This document shows, one piece after another, positions 10,054 through 20,208 of a stretch of DNA of 64,000 nt (the stretch's first letter is position 1; each line of letters begins with the position of its first letter). Below the pieces are notes generated by a model. It saw only the letters and a list, made by a program, of their open reading frames with translations. It was not told the DNA's origin and did no database searches. This DNA is from Marchantia polymorpha subsp. ruderalis (lineage: Eukaryota; Streptophyta; Marchantiopsida; Marchantiales; Marchantiaceae), in the NCBI GenBank assembly GCA_037833965.1, contig AP031352.1, forward strand, positions 15,170,501 to 15,234,500, read 5' to 3'. The position numbers and the translations under genes were made by a program.

Positions 10054-11404
10054 TACTCTTTTTGGAGTTTTTATAGATGATATCGAAGAGTGGTTGGAGG
10101 CATGTGATAGTGAAGGTGTCAAGCTTGGAAACTTTGTTATCAAAGCTCTCTTGTATGCAGATGATATCATATTACTAGCACGTGATGCAATTAGTTTATA
10201 GAAACACCTATACACTTTGGCTAGCTTTTGTACCCAGAATCAGATGGAGGTAAATATAGAGAAGTCCAAAGTCATGATAGTGGGCACTAGATCCAAGTTT
10301 TCCTTCTATTACCAGGATCTACAATTAGAAGAGGTGAAGAGTTATAAATATCTAGGCATTGATTTTTCTAATGATTATAGTTGGGCACTTTGTGTGCAAA
10401 AGAGAGTAGAAGATGGTTACAAAGCTCTATATTCATTGCTAAATCGGTGTAGAAGGGCTCATCTTGTGTCTTGGAGTCTTAGGAAATTTTTATTCAGAAG
10501 CTTAGTGTTGCCGGTAGTATTGTATGGAACCCAAGTGTGGGGTCCTGGTTGTAAGAAGACAGGATGGGAGCGTGTGGAGAGGGTGCAGAAGATATTTCTA
10601 CAAGAAGAATTGGGTGTGAGAAACCAAACCTCATATGCTATTCTTCTTGCGGAAACATGTTGTTTACCTCTAGAGGCTGAAGCTCTATACTTGACCATCA
10701 CTTACATCACAAGGGTGAGATCTCTTGATGCTTCTCGCCTTCCTCCTCAGGCTTTGAGTGCCACACGTGCCAAAGGATGGTTAGCGGATGTGATAACTTG
10801 GTCTTTGAGGTGGAATGTGACGGAACGCGATTGGGACCTACAACCTATAGCACTACGTGAACGTCTAAAGGAGGAGTTTTTGAACATTATTTGGAGCAAG
10901 CGCGGCACCAAGATGCAGTTTTATCAACTTCATGTGAATCCTATGCTTGTTTATTGTGAACAGGATTACCTACTTGCAGGAATCTCTACGTCCTTACGTC
11001 ATATTATTGCTAGGCATAGAACTGGATCTCATAGGCTAGGAATTGAGGAAGGACGTTGGCTTAATATTGATAGGAGTCAACGTATTTGTAGGCTATGTGA
11101 TGGAAGAGAAGTTGAGGATGAAGAGCATGTATTTCTTACTTGTACTAGATATGCAGAGATTAGAGTGATCCATAATATAGATGTAGAGAATTTTTATTCT
11201 TTGTTACAGTTAGTTCCTTTTGATTTAGGTTGTTATATTAGGGACATTATTAGTTATCGTTCTAGTGCTCTTGGCACTAGCTAGGGTTTGGCCTTTGGGG
11301 TCTTTTCCCTTGTTTGTGGCTGTCGCTTGTATTGTGTTTTTCAGCCTTTTGACCCTTTGGGTCCCCCGGGCTTGATCTATTACCATTTACCATTTACCAT
11401 TTAC
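10054..11404 (+). pseudogene. LINE-4 ORF2 fragment (RT to C-terminus), 3' UTR and tail
   Basis: The fragment starts inside RT motif B (PTLFGVFIDDIE) and reads through LLYADDIILL. A nonsense codon TAG (normally CAG) follows at about 10199. From 10217 it is open to 11284, including CRLCDGREVEDEEH. Sequence is of the second LINE subfamily (for example QNQMEVN, where LINE-2 has RNEMEVN). The 5' part of this copy would lie left of the window because LINE-1 interrupts it. A 3' UTR and ATTTACC tail follow to 11404. Confidence 0.75.
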
Positions 11405-12007
11405 ACTCCAGCAAGAAGATATGGCCCCCGCAAGATTCATGCTCAAATCCCTAAACTCAAAGTTTCCTCAAGTAAGTATCCTTGCTCACAATAAACAAGC
11501 ATAGGATTCACATGAAGTTGATAAAACTGCATCTTGGTGCCTCGTGTGCTCCACATAATGCTGAGAAATTCCTCCTTAATACGCTCGCGTAGGGCAATAG
11601 GTTGCAAATTCCAATCGAGTTCCGTCACATTCCACCTCAAAGACCAAGTCACCACATCTGCAAACCAACCCTTGGGACGTGTGGCACGCAAAGCTTCAAG
11701 AGGAAGTCGAGATGCATCAAGAGATCTCACTCTTTTGACGTAAGTGATAGTCAAAAAGAGAGCTTCAGCCTCAAGAGGTAGACAACCTGTTTCCGCAAGA
11801 AGAATTGCATAAGAAGTTTGGGTCCTCACACCCAATTCTTCTTGTAAGAAGATCTTTTGCACCCTCTCCAAACGCTGCCAACCTGTCTTCTTACAACCAG
11901 GACCCCACACTTGTGTTCCATATAAGATAACGGGAAACACTAAGCTCCTTAATAAGAATTTCCTAAGACTTCAAGACACTAGATGAGCTCCTCTACATCT
12001 ATTTAGC
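11405..12007 (-). pseudogene. LINE-5: 5' monomer scrap joined to ORF2 C-terminal fragment
   Basis: At 11405-11465 there is about 60 bp of the 165-bp subfamily-2 monomer (marker AAGATATGGCCCCCGC). It is joined directly to a minus-strand ORF2 fragment that is open at 11940-11443 and encodes the segment from FPVILYGTQVWGPG to HVNPMLVYCEQ. The fragment is cut at 12007 by LINE-6. Finding a 5'-end monomer beside a C-terminal fragment implies rearrangement or a chimeric insertion. Confidence 0.65.
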
Positions 12008-12697
12008 AATGGTAAATGGTAAATGGTAAATAGATCAAGCCCGTGGGACCCAAAGGCTCAAAAGGCTAAAAAACACAAAACAAACAATCCAACTCCAAAC
12101 TAGGAGAGAACCAAAAGAACCCCCTAGCTAGTGCCCAAAGCACTAGAACGGTAACTAATAATATCTCTAATGTAACAATCTAAATCATAAGGCTCGAGTT
12201 GAAGCAGAGAAAAGAAATTCTCGACATCAACTTTATGCGCCACTCGAATCTCTATATATCTAGTACAAGTAATAAACACATGCTCTTCATCCTCAACATT
12301 TCTCCCATCACATAGCCTACAAATCCGTTCACTCCTATCAATATTCAACCAACGTCCTTCCTCAATTCCAAGCCTATGAGATCTTGTTCTATGCCTGGCA
12401 ATAATATGACGTAAAGATGTAGCAATCTCTGCAACAAGGTACCCTTGCTCACAATAAATAAGCATAGGATTCACATGAAGTTGATAAAACTGCATTTTAG
12501 TGCCTCCTCTCCTCCAAATGATGTTGAGAAACTCCTCCTTAATACGCTCGCGAAGGGCCATAGATTGCAGATCCCAATCCAATTCCGTCACATTCCACCT
12601 CAAAGACCAAGTCATCACATCTACAAACCATCCCTTGGAACGTGTGGCACGCAAAGCATGAAGAGGAAGTCGAGAAGCATCAAGAGATCTCACCATT
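12008..12697 (-). mobile_element. LINE-6: 5'-truncated LINE 3' end
   Basis: A minus-strand ATTTACC tail and 3' UTR are followed by about 570 bp of ORF2 (open 12711-12124). It encodes RSLDASRLPLH through the CCHC knuckle to the normal stop. It sits in LINE-5 after TATTTAGCA. At its 5' side (12698-12720) there is another, plus-oriented, tail-like run of ATTTACC, making a back-to-back junction. Confidence 0.7.
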
Positions 12698-13558
12698 TTA
12701 TCATTTACCATTTACCATTTATAAATTCGGGCTGGAGTTTGCTTTGGACCTGAAACTTTGTGGAAGCTTGGAGCTGGGTAGGAGCACAAGCTTGCAAAGT
12801 TTGAGACCGAATGCAATTCGAAGGTTGAAGTTGAAACATATTTCAGTCTCGAGCTTTTGAGAGGCATTTACATGATGGCGTCTCAAGACAATTCGATACT
12901 CAATTTCTACAAACGATTTTGCAAGAGTTGAAAGTACTACGTTCAGAATTCAAGGTACAGAGTTCTTCTTTAATTGCAGCTCAATATGAAATTCAAGAGT
13001 TGAAGCTCTCCCAAAAGATTTTTGAGAAGATTATGTTGGATATTTTGAAACACGTAGAGGATATTCAGGAGAAAGTTAGTTTTTAACCTTCCATTGTTGC
13101 TACTCCTAGATTGCATGAGGTGGTTGAAAGTCTAGAGGTGAAGATGAAATCTTATGCAGAAGCCACCAAGTCTGCTCATATCTCTTTCTGTCAAGAGCAA
13201 GAGATTGAAAAGACTAATCAATTTGCTCGTAGAAAGAATGTGAGAATTTTTGGTCTGCCTTAATTTGAGAAGGAAGAGGTGAAGAGTGTTGTCACCAAGT
13301 TTTTGGCTGAAACACTTGATGTTCCTAATCCGGATGTGGCTCGAGCTTTTCACATTGGAACCATAGGAATCCAACCTCGAGCCATCATAGTTAAGTTTAA
13401 TGACCAAACTCAACGTGATACAGCTTTAGCCCACAAAGCTGTACTCAAAGGACGTAGGATTTGGTTAGATCCCGATCTCACACCTCTACAAGTAGAGGCA
13501 AGGAGAAAGGAGCTGGATTAAGATGCTAGATTTTTTGCTTATCTTCGTGATGGACAAG
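12698..13558 (+). pseudogene. LINE-7: degraded LINE 5' end and ORF1
   Basis: Leader sequence at about 12720-12870 resembles a diverged monomer (AGCTGGGTAGGAGC compared with the type a GTTGGGTAGCGCGC). ORF1 begins near 12872 (ATGATGGCGTCTCAAGAC). It has several stops and frameshifts, but the RRM part is clear at 13279-13521 (MKSVVTKFLAETLD). It is interrupted at 13558 by the 3' end of the Ty3-A LTR. The ORF2 half was not found on the other side. Divergence marks it as the oldest LINE here. Confidence 0.65.
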
Positions 13559-14600
13559 TGTAATAACCCACCCAAGGCTAAAACTGCAGTATAGCAGCAA
13601 AAAGGTCGCAGCCATTGGGACAGAGGCAACACACAGAGTACAAAGTGTGACGTTTAACAAACTATTGAAGAGTTTGAATTCTCAGGCATAGTCACTCCCA
13701 AAAATACTGCAAGTGCTCAACTCGGAGGTCACTCTGAGGACGCACAGTGCAGCGTAGTTCACCCAACACACACCTGAAACTGGAAAAGCACAACTCACAG
13801 GTCGGTTAGTACATCTACTTAAGATTTCAGGAGGAAAGTTTCTCACGAGTACATTTAGAGGCTCTGCAGGTAGTGACTCCCAACTCCGGCTTTTACAACC
13901 CTTCCACTAGTTTCTGCTAGCGCGGGGCACCCGGGTTGGACTTCCTACTTCGGATGCGGTATCTTCGTCAAACCGAAATCACTCATACGCGGTGAACAAC
14001 ACACTCAACTCACAAAACGCGTAGAAAATACAGGTCCAAACTGAGAAACTCAACTGAAAAAAGATCCAGTGGCACACCATAACAATCTATTGACGAGTTT
14101 GAATTTTCAAGCACTAGTCATTCCCAGAACTACTACAGAGGTTTCCCCCGAGGACGCCTTCTGCAGCATAACCTGAATTACAAACAAGGCTTACTCGAAG
14201 TAACAAAACTTCACTTTGGCATTCAGGGGAAACATCCCGAAGGAGTACAAACAGGAACAATCACCCAAAGGTGTAGGGACGAACTGCTCAAGTATCTAAC
14301 CAGTTACTAGCTCTGAGCATTCAGCAATCACCCGCAGGTGTAGATCCAAACTGCTTAAGTATCTAACCAGTACACTAGCTCTGAACATTCGGCCGAAGGC
14401 GTTAAGCTACAAAATGCGGTATCTTCGTCAAGCTGTAGCTCCTCTTGCGCAGTGACAGAACTAAGGACACAAACACGCAGAGAAAATGAGATCCTGATCT
14501 GCACTTCCAAAACTGGAAGAATCCCAAGGCAAGACGCATTGAACTACTTTATACCCTCTAAGATCCTAACTAACACTCTACACTACACTACGTTGCACTA
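13559..14600 (-). other. LTR-a 3' region (putative R/U5)
   Basis: A roughly 1 kb stretch without a gene. It contains blocks conserved in the other LTRs: TAATAACCCACC, TACCGCATCCGAAGTAGG (as reverse complement), and GGGGGAAA-type runs. On the minus strand a TATAAAG lies at 14553-14547 and a CAAGGC/GCNTTG hairpin just after it. I see no protein-coding potential. Confidence 0.55.
14547..14553 (-). promoter_or_regulatory. Putative TATA box of LTR-a
   Basis: TATAAAG in the context GGTATAAAGTAG-like, just downstream of the LTR-ORF. It is conserved in position in LTR-b (33501), LTR-c (35020) and LTR-e (39010); LTR-g and LTR-j have AATAAAG there. It could be the core promoter for full-length transcripts or a poly(A) signal. 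Confidence 0.4.
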
Positions 14601-14609
14601 CACTGCAGG

Positions 14610-17148
14610 TCATCTGCTATGTCTCCTACGCGACGGACTACCGCGCACTAACTCCCTACCCAACCAGTACTCGGCTCTACTGCGCAATCCCAGACGCCGC
14701 AACACCGCAGTCACCTCCGCCTTGAGGTTCGCAATGGCGTCTCTCGACCTTGCCAGGAAGGCATCTAACCTCTTCGCGACCCGCCGTCGGCTCCGACTCT
14801 CACCCGACATCAAGTCTGCTGCACGAATCTCTAACTCGCGCAAGGTGATTTTCTCCTACGCCACTTCCTAGAGAGTGTGACCTCTGAGACAGTGGTTCAC
14901 TCGCTCTGCCAACTCTTCTCGCGTGCGATCTGTCGCACGCCGGCGATCGTCCTCAATCACTACTAGCTACAGCTCTGCCTCCGCACGCTGCGCTCTCAAT
15001 TCGCCGCACTGCGATTGCAGTTGAGGAATTAAGTCTTCATCGGTTTGACGTGCGCTCTGACACTGCTCTAGTAACCGTGTCTGTCGCACGAGCTCTTTTG
15101 ACAGGATGAGATTTTGAGTTTGCTCAGAATCGAGCTCCGCCTCGAGCTTCTCCCGCTGCTTCGCGAATTTCTTCTCCGCTTCGGCCAACTTCTCATCACG
15201 CATCTTGTTGACTGCCTTCTGCAATTTCCGCACAAGTGCAAGGTGTCCACAGAGGGCCTCGTTCTTCAACTTCAAATCCTTGATTGTCTCGTCCAAGGAA
15301 GCCAACAAGCTTCTGGTCCTGACCTTGGTGTGCGTTTGCCTGCGCACCAATTCGACGTAGGACCTAGAGTGACGTGGATCAGCATACTTCGCCACCTTGC
15401 GATCGAGGTACTTCAACAGATGTACCATCTGTTCGCACAATGCCGTCGTCGGCGTGCCTTGCACCGACTCCTCCTTTTCCTCCTCCGAGCTCGATTCATC
15501 TTCTTCATTCTCCGAATTGAGGATTTCGGTCGCCACGGAATTCCTTGACGATTCCCGAGAGTTGGGTTGCGTAGCTTCTGCTGCTGCTGCCGCCGCACTA
15601 CTCCCTGCCAAAATGTCTAAGGCGGTGGAGGACCCTGCTCCCGACAAGCCCAATCCTTCCGTCTGATCTGCTACTACCAAAGGCGCAGCGCCGAAGGCGT
15701 CCACCGCCGAAGGCGACTATGCCGAAGGCATACGTGCCTCCTCCTTCCGTCCTTCGTCCGTCCTCTCACATTGGGTCTGTGCCAAAGATACTTCTGCCGA
15801 AGGCGCTTCGGCCGCAGGCGTATCGTTGAAGGCGCTTGTCCCGAAGGCACTTCACCCGAAGTCCGTTGACCCGAAGGGCTTCGGCCGAAGGCGCTTGAGC
15901 CGAGGTCCGTTGGGCCGAAGGCTCTTGGCCCGAAGGCTCCTTCTCACTTCTCTGCTGCGCCGAAGGCTCCTGATCCGAGGTCGAGTCATCAAATGATACT
16001 TGCTCGGAAGCGAAGCATCTATTAGTCGTCGGCACATTTGTCGCTACCGCGTGTTGTCCCCCTTGACCCGAAGGCCTTCTCGCTTCCGCCGAAGGCGTCC
16101 GTGCCTTCAGCGCAGGGAGGTCCGCTGAACCCTCTGCAGTTTGTGCACTCACATCCTCCCCCGAGGATGGCGAGTTTCTTCCCTCTGCAGCACGCTCCGT
16201 CTCCGCTCTGCTTGCCGGCAAGACGAGCCTGCGTGCCTTCTGCTTGGGCCGACTGCAGAGCTCTGTTAGTGGGCGCTTTCGTTTGAGAGCAGCAGCGTCG
16301 CGTTGCTGGCTCTTCTCCGCTTCTCCTTCCCATCTTCGCTTCCGCGGCACTCGTGCTGCGAGCGATTCTTCCTCTGCCCTTGGTTGAGTTGGTGGCGTGC
16401 CGGCGGGTGTCTCGTCTTCGTCGGTATCGACTTCGACGTCCTTCACATACCGGCCCGGATTGCTGCGTGACTGCAATGGAAATTGCACTTGCTCTGTCGC
16501 GGTCAGACATCTCATCGACCGATAGAAATTGATCAAAAAGGGAGAGAGGTGATTGATCGATCCTCCCTTCTCCTCGAACGCATGTTGCCTCGTCGCCTTC
16601 CACAGAATGCGAGCCCAATGAATCGGAGCTCCGGCCAACGCCAGCTCCACGAACGCCACTTGCCAAGAAGTCATGTAGGTGATCCTGTGCGGCTGCAAAA
16701 GTTGAATGAGGGCTACCGCGACATTCCTGCGGAAGCGATCCTTGTAGTCCCAGGTCTTGTACCTGTTCTTGCTGGACTTGCTACTCTTGAATAGAGCCCC
16801 GAAGAAAATCTCTTCCTCCTTCGTAACCTTGATACTCTCGCTCTCGAACAGAAGATGGCCTTCTTCTCCCGCGCATCTTCCCAACACCTGCTCCCAGTCG
16901 CCGACTTCCCATCGCTCCGGGTGCGGTCGAAATCCGCGCGTAGGTTGATTCTTGCCCTTCTGCCACTCGCGAACCATATCATGGCACACCCAATTCCATC
17001 CCCACAGGAGGAAGAGATTTTCACTGCAGTCAGCTCGTGCTGGAATGCGCGCAATCCAATCAGCGGTAGCTTTAGCGGAATCATCCGCAGCTGTGTCACC
17101 TTTGACATCGCGTTCTTGAATTGACTCGCGCACGTCAGAAGTCCGCAA
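14610..17148 (-). pseudogene. LTR-ORF protein of LTR-a (globular domain, linker, coiled coil), broken
   Basis: No known function is recognised. The N-terminal segment (17148-15766) holds a conserved domain: WGWNWVCHDMVREW, GFRPHPERW, LGRCAGEEGHLLFE, DYKDRFRRNVAVAL, MTSWQVAFVELALAGAPIHW, then SPFLINFYRSM and EVDTDEDE. A low-complexity linker coded by GCCGAAGGC-like repeats follows. The second segment (15704-14967) has TALDILAGS, an acidic serine-rich stretch, SYVELVRRQTHTKV and a long coiled coil (about 120 residues, many E, K, L and Q). A last piece (14843-14610) encodes SRSRRRVAKRLDAF and LRRLGLRSRAEYW. Stops near 15766 and 14850-14960 break the frame. Conservation across several LTRs suggests it was once selected as a protein. 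Confidence 0.65.
15680..15960. repeat. GCCGAAGGC cluster in the LTR-a linker
   Basis: Many GCCGAAGGC and one-mismatch copies (CCGAAGGCG, CCGAAGGCT) at 6-25 bp spacing inside the LTR-ORF linker. Each is an interrupted palindrome, GCC and GGC around GAA or TTC. Confidence 0.7.
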
Positions 17149-17549
17149 ACTTTACTCTGCTATCTCCAAGCTTCTTGCACGCGGACTCAATCCCTCCGCA
17201 AGCTCCCACTCTCACTCCCTAGCAAGTCTCTCGGCCGCGCACTCAGCTGCTGCGCGCTATCCCGCAATTCCCCGCGAGTCGCAGCTCTCTCTAATTTCTC
17301 TCCGCCAACTTCCTGCTGCGCACTCGTCGCTTGAGAGAAATCAAAATTGCAATTCCAAGAATGAGACGTCTGCCTTCGGCGAACAAGATTTCACCGTTTG
17401 ACAGTTGGGCGTGGGTATCAATCCACTTGATTGCCACGCCGGCTTGGAGGCGCAACAGCCTCCTTTGCACGCTCGACTTCACGCTCCGCCGCAGTGCGGA
17501 CTCACACGCACGAGAATTAAATTTGATTTCCGCAGTCGTCCGTCGGCTT

Positions 17550-18000
17550 AGCCCGGCCCGCGCAGCGCCGAAGGCGTGGCGGCGAAGGACTTCGCCTCTG
17601 GCCGATTCCCAATTTTTCTCTCTCCGCATCGCCGAAGGCGTACTTCTTCCGCCAAATGCACTTTTCCGCAGCGCCGAAGGCGTACCCTTGAAGGTGTCCG
17701 TCGACGTAGGTGCATCGTTGAAGGCGCTTCCGCCGAAGGCGTTGACCGAAGTCAATGCGTCTTGTCCTTTCCGTTGTTCTGTCTTGTCTTGCCAAAGGCG
17801 CTCTCGCCGCGGTGTACTGTTCCGGCGAAGGCGCACGTGTCTGTCGAGGACGTACCGCCGAAGGCCTACGGCCAAAGGCGTACTGTACGGCCGAAGTCGC
17901 TTCCCCCGAAGGTGTTGACCTAATATCGATGCGCTGGCGCCAAAGGCGCTCAGGCGAAGGAGTACACTGCCGAAGGCGTTGCACCGAATCTTGTGATACG
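17550..18000. repeat. GCCGAAGGC cluster at the RT/LTR joint of Ty3-A
   Basis: More than ten copies of the GCCGAAGGCG motif and variants between the LTR-ORF start and the truncated RT. The cluster is noncoding LTR 5' sequence. Open frames across it (AFGASAFG-like and AEGV-like translations) are by-products of the repeat. Confidence 0.7.
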
Positions 18001-18005
18001 CGTAG

Positions 18006-18607
18006 GTTCCCCAATCGGTTGTGAATGTCGTCTTGTCCTTGTCATGTTCTCGGATAGTCACCTGATTGTAACCTGAGAATCCGTAGAGAAAACTGTAGCA
18101 CTCATGTCCCGCTACATGATCTAGAATGGCATCCGTGAACGGAAGGGGATGATGATCCTTATGCGTTGCCGCGTTCAACTTCCTGAAGTCCTGGCACACC
18201 CTTATCTTACCCGTCAACTTCTTCGGTACGATGACGATCGGGGATACCCATTCACTACTGAGAACTAGGTATATGATACCTGCGCTGAGGTACTTATCGA
18301 TTTCCTCCTTAACCAGTAAGGAGTATTTCGGGTTGAGCTGGTACTGGTGTTGACGAATTGGAACTGCTTCGTCCAATAAGTCAATCCGGTGTTCTCCATA
18401 CCGTGCAGGTATTCCTTTCATGTCCTCTATTCTCAAGGCGAAGACATCTACGTAGTGGCGAAGGAATGCCTGTACCTCCGTTAGCTCTTCTCCCGTCACC
18501 GTGCTTGATAGCTTCAAGCTCTTATCAGGACTGAGCTGCACCTCACGACAGTCACTAGGATTCACAATGCCCTCCGTGTGACTCGTTTCGCTTCGTCCCA
18601 GTCCCAC
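18006..18607 (-). pseudogene. Ty3-A reverse transcriptase, N-terminal half
   Basis: This is a plant-type Ty3/gypsy RT fragment. It reads QYQLNPKYSLLVKEEIDKYL, then SEWVSPIVIVPKK, KIRVCQDFRKLNAAT, HPLPFTDAILDHVAGHECYSF, and the motif A region as LYGFSGYNQVTI, where the usual aspartate (LDGFSGYNQ, as in Ty3-B) is tyrosine. The reading ends at TYAYHKI, before the FIDD motif, where GCCGAAGGC-rich LTR sequence takes over. The frame then continues as artefactual repeat translation to 17291. With motif A mutated and motif C lost, this copy has no polymerase activity. Confidence 0.75.
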
Positions 18608-18694
18608 CGTTAATTGCTATTCATTGTCCGGCTGGATAGCGTCCAGTTCCTCTTCTACAGAGCAGCAAGCGACAAATCCCACAAAGTCGGGGGT

Positions 18695-19258
18695 CTAGTC
18701 AAAGTCTGACGGAAGCGACGAATCACTTTCCGCTCCCGAAGTGTAACCTGCGCTCGTCGAAGGTGTCTCTCCTTCATGAGGGACCTTGGTCCAAGGGACG
18801 GTGATGGTCCTCAAAGGATATTTGGGGTCGGAAAACTGCAGACGCTGCCTCTGCCAGTCACATCGCACTTGCGCACCATACAACCATGGTCGCCCGAGCA
18901 GGATATCATATTCTCGTTTCATCAAAGGCTGCAGAATGATGTAGGTCAATTGAAAGTCCGCATCTCTGATGTTGGTCCTGATATTGCGCAGCATACCCAG
19001 AGGCATCCTCCGCGTTTGATCCGCCAACCTCAACACTCGCGTTGTAGGTTCGAAAACACTAAACCCTAAGGCACGCGCAGTATCCTCCGTCATGATGTTA
19101 ACTCCCGATCCTAAGTCTACCGGTACCTTGTGAACATAGCACCCGCCAATCTCCACATAGATCTCTGGAGGTCCCAGGTCTTCACTGGTTACATAGTATA
19201 CTTGGGGAAGTTTGACTGCACGGGTCTTCCGTGGTCGGCGTAGCGAAAGCATCAGCAT
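18695..19258 (-). CDS. Ty3-A retropepsin-like aspartic protease
   Basis: A 187-residue open segment. The catalytic motif is VDLGSGVNIM at about residues 55-65, the D-L-G type seen in plant Ty3/gypsy proteases. The flap and second conserved stretch are DILLGRPWLYGAQV near residues 135-150. It would process the Gag-Pol polyprotein. It lies between the gag zinc-knuckle region and RT, in the usual gag-PR-RT order and on the same strand. The listed ATG is merely the first in the frame. In the intact element it would be part of a longer polyprotein, and stop codons now separate it from gag (near 19350) and RT (near 18610). Confidence 0.7.
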   Translation of the reverse strand: MLMLSLRRPRKTRAVKLPQVYYVTSEDLGPPEIYVEIGGCYVHKVPVDLGSGVNIMTEDTARALGFSVFEPTTRVLRLADQTRRMPLGMLRNIRTNIRDADFQLTYIILQPLMKREYDILLGRPWLYGAQVRCDWQRQRLQFSDPKYPLRTITVPWTKVPHEGETPSTSAGYTSGAESDSSLPSDFD

Positions 19259-19351
19259 CTTTCGATACGTCTTGTTGTCGTCTAGGAGCTAGTTGAACGT
19301 GATGTTAGCCCGCTGATTTCCGATATCTTCTACTACGTCGTAGTGGGCGTG

Positions 19352-20087
19352 TCAGCTTGACACCGACGGCTTACGCTGCTCCGAGGATGAAGACGTCCGA
19401 GCGACAAAGGGCGTCGGAATGTTCCGTCCTTCCATCTCCGTCCGGGTACGTATTGCTTCCTTCAACAGTTCAACGACTTCGTCCTTGATGTCCGGGGCGT
19501 ACTCCCGCCTCAACACACGTACTTGTTCGTCTTTGGTCCTTGTATCAGGCCGCGCCGAAGGCGTTTCGCGCATAGCCAAAGGCCTTCGTGCAGGCCTCAA
19601 GTCAGCCCTGCTACTTAATTTCTCTTCTCCCTTCCCTTTTCGGTCATCGGCCTTGCGACTGTGCTTACGATTATCCCTTTCGTCGTCTTTTGATCTCTTT
19701 GAGCTGCGGGTTTCCACCCGTCCGCACATAACTTCTTCTTCAGGCCATTCCTCCTCCTCGTCATTCTTGTCCGATCTCACATCGACCTGATTGACTTGCA
19801 CGTCTTCCTTTGCAGGGGGCGTCACGAATCGCATAGTAGGTCGGTTTGCTGGGGGTTGATCACATTCCACTGACGTATGTCCAGACTTCTTGCAGTTGCT
19901 GCAGCTCGGAACATACCGTGTATGTCTTTTTGGGTGGGGACACTAGGGAGAGTAATGTCCCACTTCTCCACAATTAAAACAGGCTCGCGGTGGCGGTGGC
20001 TGTTGGTTATACGTCCCGGGAGGTGCCATGCGCCTCTGGGGTAGCGTAGTAGCCATATCTCTCGGATGGTACCGGGATATATGCACT
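19352..20087 (-). pseudogene. Ty3-A gag, C-terminal region with zinc knuckles
   Basis: A minus-strand gag segment. It contains CFNCGEVGHYSP (start of a CX2CX4HX4C knuckle), then a stop, then a second knuckle CSNCKKSGHTSVEC. A basic and acidic region follows (WPEEEVMCGRVETRSSKRSKDD) and an amphipathic stretch near the end (VVELLKEAIRTRTEM). The knuckles bind genomic RNA in the family. The frame is broken at about 19947 and at 19352. Its upstream neighbour is LINE-8, which separates it from the gag middle part at 24746-25430. Confidence 0.65.
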
Positions 20088-20208
20088 GGTAAATGGTAAA
20101 TGGTAAATGGTAAATAGATCAAGCCCGTGGGACCCAAAGGGTCAAAAGGCTAAAAAAACACAATACAAACAATTCAACTCCAAACTAGGAGAGAACCAAA
20201 AGAACCCC

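Larger units (their letters stand above)
13559..18005 (-). repeat. LTR-a: 3' LTR of Ty3-A, 5'-truncated
   Basis: The minus-strand unit ends ...GGGTTATTACA at 13559. It contains the LTR-ORF (17148-14610), a TATA-like box and hairpin near 14530-14553, and a GCCGAAGGC-rich 5' part at 17550-18000. Its true start (TGTGGTAACC type) is absent, because the GCCGAAGGC region joins RT directly near 18005. Region 13559-14600, which has no ORF, aligns by eye with the 3' parts of LTR-b, -c and -e. Confidence 0.7.

Noticed and set aside
17291..18005. C-terminal half of the frame that begins in RT, with AFG-rich repeats
   Set aside because: This is read-through of GCCGAAGGC repeats after the RT deletion joint, not a protein domain.
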